From T1Sed10-7 sp046540855 (GTDB lineage Bacteria; Actinomycetota; Nitriliruptoria; Nitriliruptorales; Nitriliruptoraceae), in the NCBI GenBank assembly GCA_046540855.1, contig JBKHEJ010000011.1, forward strand, positions 1-26,644: DNA of 26,644 nt. The letters are read 5' to 3'. Positions 24,715-26,644 of this stretch are shown here, one piece after another. The notes beneath the pieces were generated by a model. It was given only the letters and a program-made list of their open reading frames with translations, was not told where the DNA came from and searched no databases. How positions within the stretch are numbered: the stretch's first letter is position 1; each line of letters opens with the position of its first letter. Made by a program: the position numbers and the translations under genes.

Positions 24715-25113
24715 ATGGACGATCGACACGCGCGCTATCGGCACCGCGTCGCGGACCGGCGGCGGCGGCCGGTCGATGGCTACCGGCTGGCCGGGGGCCG
24801 CAGGTTCGACCGGCTCGTCGGCGAGAGCCTGGCCGAGCTACCGCCCGCGGTGCTCGACCACCTGCAGCAGGTCCAACTGCGGTTGGCGGACGTCCCCCCA
24901 CCGCGACCGGACGGTGAGGAGGAGATCCTGCTGGCGCGCTCCGAACCGGCCGGTGCCCAGCCTGCACGCCTGACGCTCTTCCGGCGCCCCATCGAGACGC
25001 GGGCCCACAGCAAACCTGAGCTGCTCGTGCTGCTGCGGGAGGTGCTGATCCGCGAGGTCGCCGGCCAGTTGGGCATCGACGAGGATGGCCTCGAGGACCT
25101 CGGCTGGCTGTAG
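24715..25113 (+). CDS. Zincin_1 (DUF1025) family protein with degenerate HExxH motif
   Basis: A 132-residue protein of the minimal metallopeptidase-like family. The flow FDRLVGESLAELPPAV (36-51), LRLADVPPP, ARLTLFRRPIE and the end REVAGQLGIDEDGLEDLGW match the family, but where active members have HEIAHHFG this has REVAGQLG. Both zinc histidines are missing (R and G), so it should not be a protease. I recall that other actinobacterial members at this locus also vary here, but cannot verify it. It is divergent from DUF3499 and convergent with DUF5719, next to a clear hairpin. Leaderless start at ATG 24715. Confidence 0.85.
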   Translation: MDDRHARYRHRVADRRRRPVDGYRLAGGRRFDRLVGESLAELPPAVLDHLQQVQLRLADVPPPRPDGEEEILLARSEPAGAQPARLTLFRRPIETRAHSKPELLVLLREVLIREVAGQLGIDEDGLEDLGWL

Positions 25114-25121
25114 GCGTCGCG

Positions 25122-25140
25122 GCGACCGGTGCCCGGTCGC
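25122..25140. terminator. Hairpin between convergent zincin_1-family and DUF5719 genes
   Basis: GCGACCGG-TGC-CCGGTCGC, a perfect 8-bp stem, fills the gap between the two stop codons (25113 and 25142). No T-tract. Likely bidirectional terminator. Confidence 0.7.
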
Positions 25141-25141
25141 G

Positions 25142-26644
25142 TCAACGCTCCCCCTCGCTCGGCGCTTCCTCCGGCGTGCCGGCCGGCCCCTGCCCCTCGC
25201 TGTCTGGTGCGACACCGCCATCCTCACCGGCTCCCCCGCCCTCCCGGGCCGGCCCGAGCACCGATCGTGAGGTGCCGAGCTGCGTGACCAGGCCCGGCCG
25301 CGCCACCGGTCTCAGGCCGGTGCTCGTCTCGAGCCACTGCACGCTGGAGGTCGCCGGGGTGGCGATGAGCTCGAGCGGCGCGTCACCCGTGCGCGTGCCG
25401 ACCCGGCCGACCACCACCGCGCCCTCCCGGGTGGTCACGAAGGCCGTCCAACCACCGCGCTCCGGGAGCAGCTCGGTCAGGTCGACGACCTCGCGCGCGC
25501 CGGCCGGTACCTCGAGCAGTTGGAGCGGCTCGGGCTCGCTCGCCTGTAGCCCGGCGAACAGGCTGATGTCCACGACCGCAGGTTCGCCGGCGGGGTTGAC
25601 CAGGACCAGCTGCTCCTGACGGTCGCCCTCGGTCCGCCCGGAGACGACCCACCGGCCCGAGGTCGCGGCACCGAGCTGGACGGCGAGACCGGTGCGGGCT
25701 CGCTCGTCCACGCGCCGGACCACGCCACCGGAGACGACGATAGGGACCCCGTTGGAGCGCGCGGTCAGCGCCACCACGGAGGTGTCCTCCGGCAGGGTTC
25801 CGGTGAGGTCGACCCGGCGCAGCTCGCCCGCCGGGACGCTGACCTGCGCCAGGCCAGCCGGCAGCTGCCCACCGTCCTCGGTGTGCAGGGTCAGCTCGAC
25901 GGAGGCCGTCCTCTCACCCCGGTTGACCACCCACAGCCAGGAGGAGTGGGCGTCGTCATCGACCACCCACGGCACCGTCCAGTCCTCACCGGCACGGGTC
26001 GTGGCCGCGAGCAGCGTGGCGCCGTCGATCCCGCCGATCGCCGCACGGGCGACCTGGAGCCCCTCGACCGCGACCCGCCCGGAGGTCACCTCGACCAGGG
26101 CCGCGAGGTCGGCCTGCTCGGGGACCGTGTCGTTCAGGACGAGCTCGCGGACACCGCCCGCAGGAACGGAGATGTTGCGCAGGGCCAGCGGGGCCGCCTG
26201 CTCGCCGGGGGTCGCGAACCGGACCGCCACGCTCGCCGGCGTGCCGTGCGGGTTCGCCAGCCGCAACCGCGCCTCGTTCCCGCCCTGGGTGGACAGGCCG
26301 GGGACGATGTGGGTACCCGGACCGGAGCGGGCACACCCCCCGGCCACGACCGCCGGCGGGTAGTCCTCGAGCCCGTCGAGCCGCCACTCGCGGTGGACCG
26401 CGACCGCGCCATCGCGCCATCCGACCACGCTGGCCGCAGGATCGGACGCCGCGACCGGACCACGGGTACGCACCGCCGATCCCGGGAACACCGCAGGCAG
26501 CGTCGTCGTGACACGCTCGCCGTCGAGCAGATCACCCCGCTCGAGCTGCGCCGGGGAGCTGCCCGGGCCACCCGGTCGAGCGATCACCAGCTCGGCCGGT
26601 GCCGGACCCGCGTCGTCCTCGGCCTCGGCCGCCTCGTCGCCGGC
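25142..26644 (-). CDS. DUF5719 family secreted/anchored protein (5' end outside window)
   Basis: The frame is open to base 26644, so the N-terminus, probably with a signal anchor, is outside. About 500 residues are visible. They form repeated beta-sandwich units with the recurring pattern LRLANPHGTPASVAVRF, then VSVPAGELRRVDLTGTLPE, LVLVNPAGEPAVVDISLF and VPAGAREVVDLTELLPE. Such repeats, with VVGWRDG and WLWVVNRGERTASVELTL, are typical of DUF5719 in actinobacteria; function is unknown, probably at the cell surface. The last 40 residues are Gly/Glu/Pro-rich. An internal GTG at 26587 could mimic a start but the preceding acidic codons (GDEAAEAEDDAGPAP) read as coding. Confidence 0.8.
   Translation of the reverse strand, partial: AGDEAAEAEDDAGPAPAELVIARPGGPGSSPAQLERGDLLDGERVTTTLPAVFPGSAVRTRGPVAASDPAASVVGWRDGAVAVHREWRLDGLEDYPPAVVAGGCARSGPGTHIVPGLSTQGGNEARLRLANPHGTPASVAVRFATPGEQAAPLALRNISVPAGGVRELVLNDTVPEQADLAALVEVTSGRVAVEGLQVARAAIGGIDGATLLAATTRAGEDWTVPWVVDDDAHSSWLWVVNRGERTASVELTLHTEDGGQLPAGLAQVSVPAGELRRVDLTGTLPEDTSVVALTARSNGVPIVVSGGVVRRVDERARTGLAVQLGAATSGRWVVSGRTEGDRQEQLVLVNPAGEPAVVDISLFAGLQASEPEPLQLLEVPAGAREVVDLTELLPERGGWTAFVTTREGAVVVGRVGTRTGDAPLELIATPATSSVQWLETSTGLRPVARPGLVTQLGTSRSVLGPAREGGGAGEDGGVAPDSEGQGPAGTPEEAPSEGER

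Overview
The window is very GC-rich, coding-dense DNA from an actinobacterium. Lineage markers are a WhiB iron-sulfur protein, a BldD-type regulator, a SigR/RsrA-type sigma/anti-sigma pair, a PdtaS-type HisKA_2 kinase, and DUF3499, DUF5719 and Rv3235-family proteins. Gene neighbourhoods match what I remember of the Mycobacterium tuberculosis core chromosome (whiB1-pdtaS; Rv3235-secA1-hpf-comF; manB-DUF3499-metallopeptidase family). Two HD-GYP-type membrane proteins and a short HPF suggest a deep-branching lineage (for example Nitriliruptoria) rather than Mycobacterium or Streptomyces; that placement is inference. I see no transposase, integrase, CRISPR array, tRNA or rRNA. This is core chromosome.

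Layout. 1-1362 (-): secreted endonuclease/exonuclease/phosphatase-family protein, cut by the window edge. 1566-5158 (+): cystathionine beta-synthase, a cystathionine gamma-synthase/lyase and a lipid kinase. 5441-5692 (+): WhiB1-like protein. 7223-5766, 7543-7226 and 8330-7554 (-), transcribed in the order crotonase, orphan sigma-region-4 protein, PdtaS-like kinase. 8449-9009 (+): DUF5317 membrane protein. 11812-9027 (-): a 26-residue candidate leader peptide, an intact HD-GYP membrane protein and a degenerate HD-GYP-like membrane protein overlapping it by 4 bases. 12230-12958 (+): protein of unknown function. 15539-12977 (-): SigR-like sigma, RsrA-like anti-sigma, a sugar-nucleotide epimerase and BldD. 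15817-17306 (+): membrane-anchored protein and Rv3235-family protein. 24576-17338 (-): DUF3499, DUF6788, phosphomannomutase, Trm112-like protein, ComF, short HPF and SecA. 24715-25113 (+): a zincin_1-family protein lacking HExxH. 25142-26644 (-): DUF5719 protein, cut by the window edge.

How the genes fit together. cbs and metB form a reverse trans-sulfuration unit. The HD-GYP protein would degrade c-di-GMP, and BldD, 1.4 kb away, carries the exact RxD-x8-RxxD signature by which Streptomyces BldD binds c-di-GMP, so this may be a small c-di-GMP locus with a degenerate HD-GYP partner. SigR/RsrA is a thiol-oxidative stress switch. SecA, HPF, ComF and the manB block are housekeeping. The least explained elements are the HD-GYP pair with its leader, the orphan sigma-region-4 protein beside PdtaS, an identical palindrome at both ends of that operon, and an 18-bp palindrome that exactly fills a promoter spacer upstream of DUF3499.
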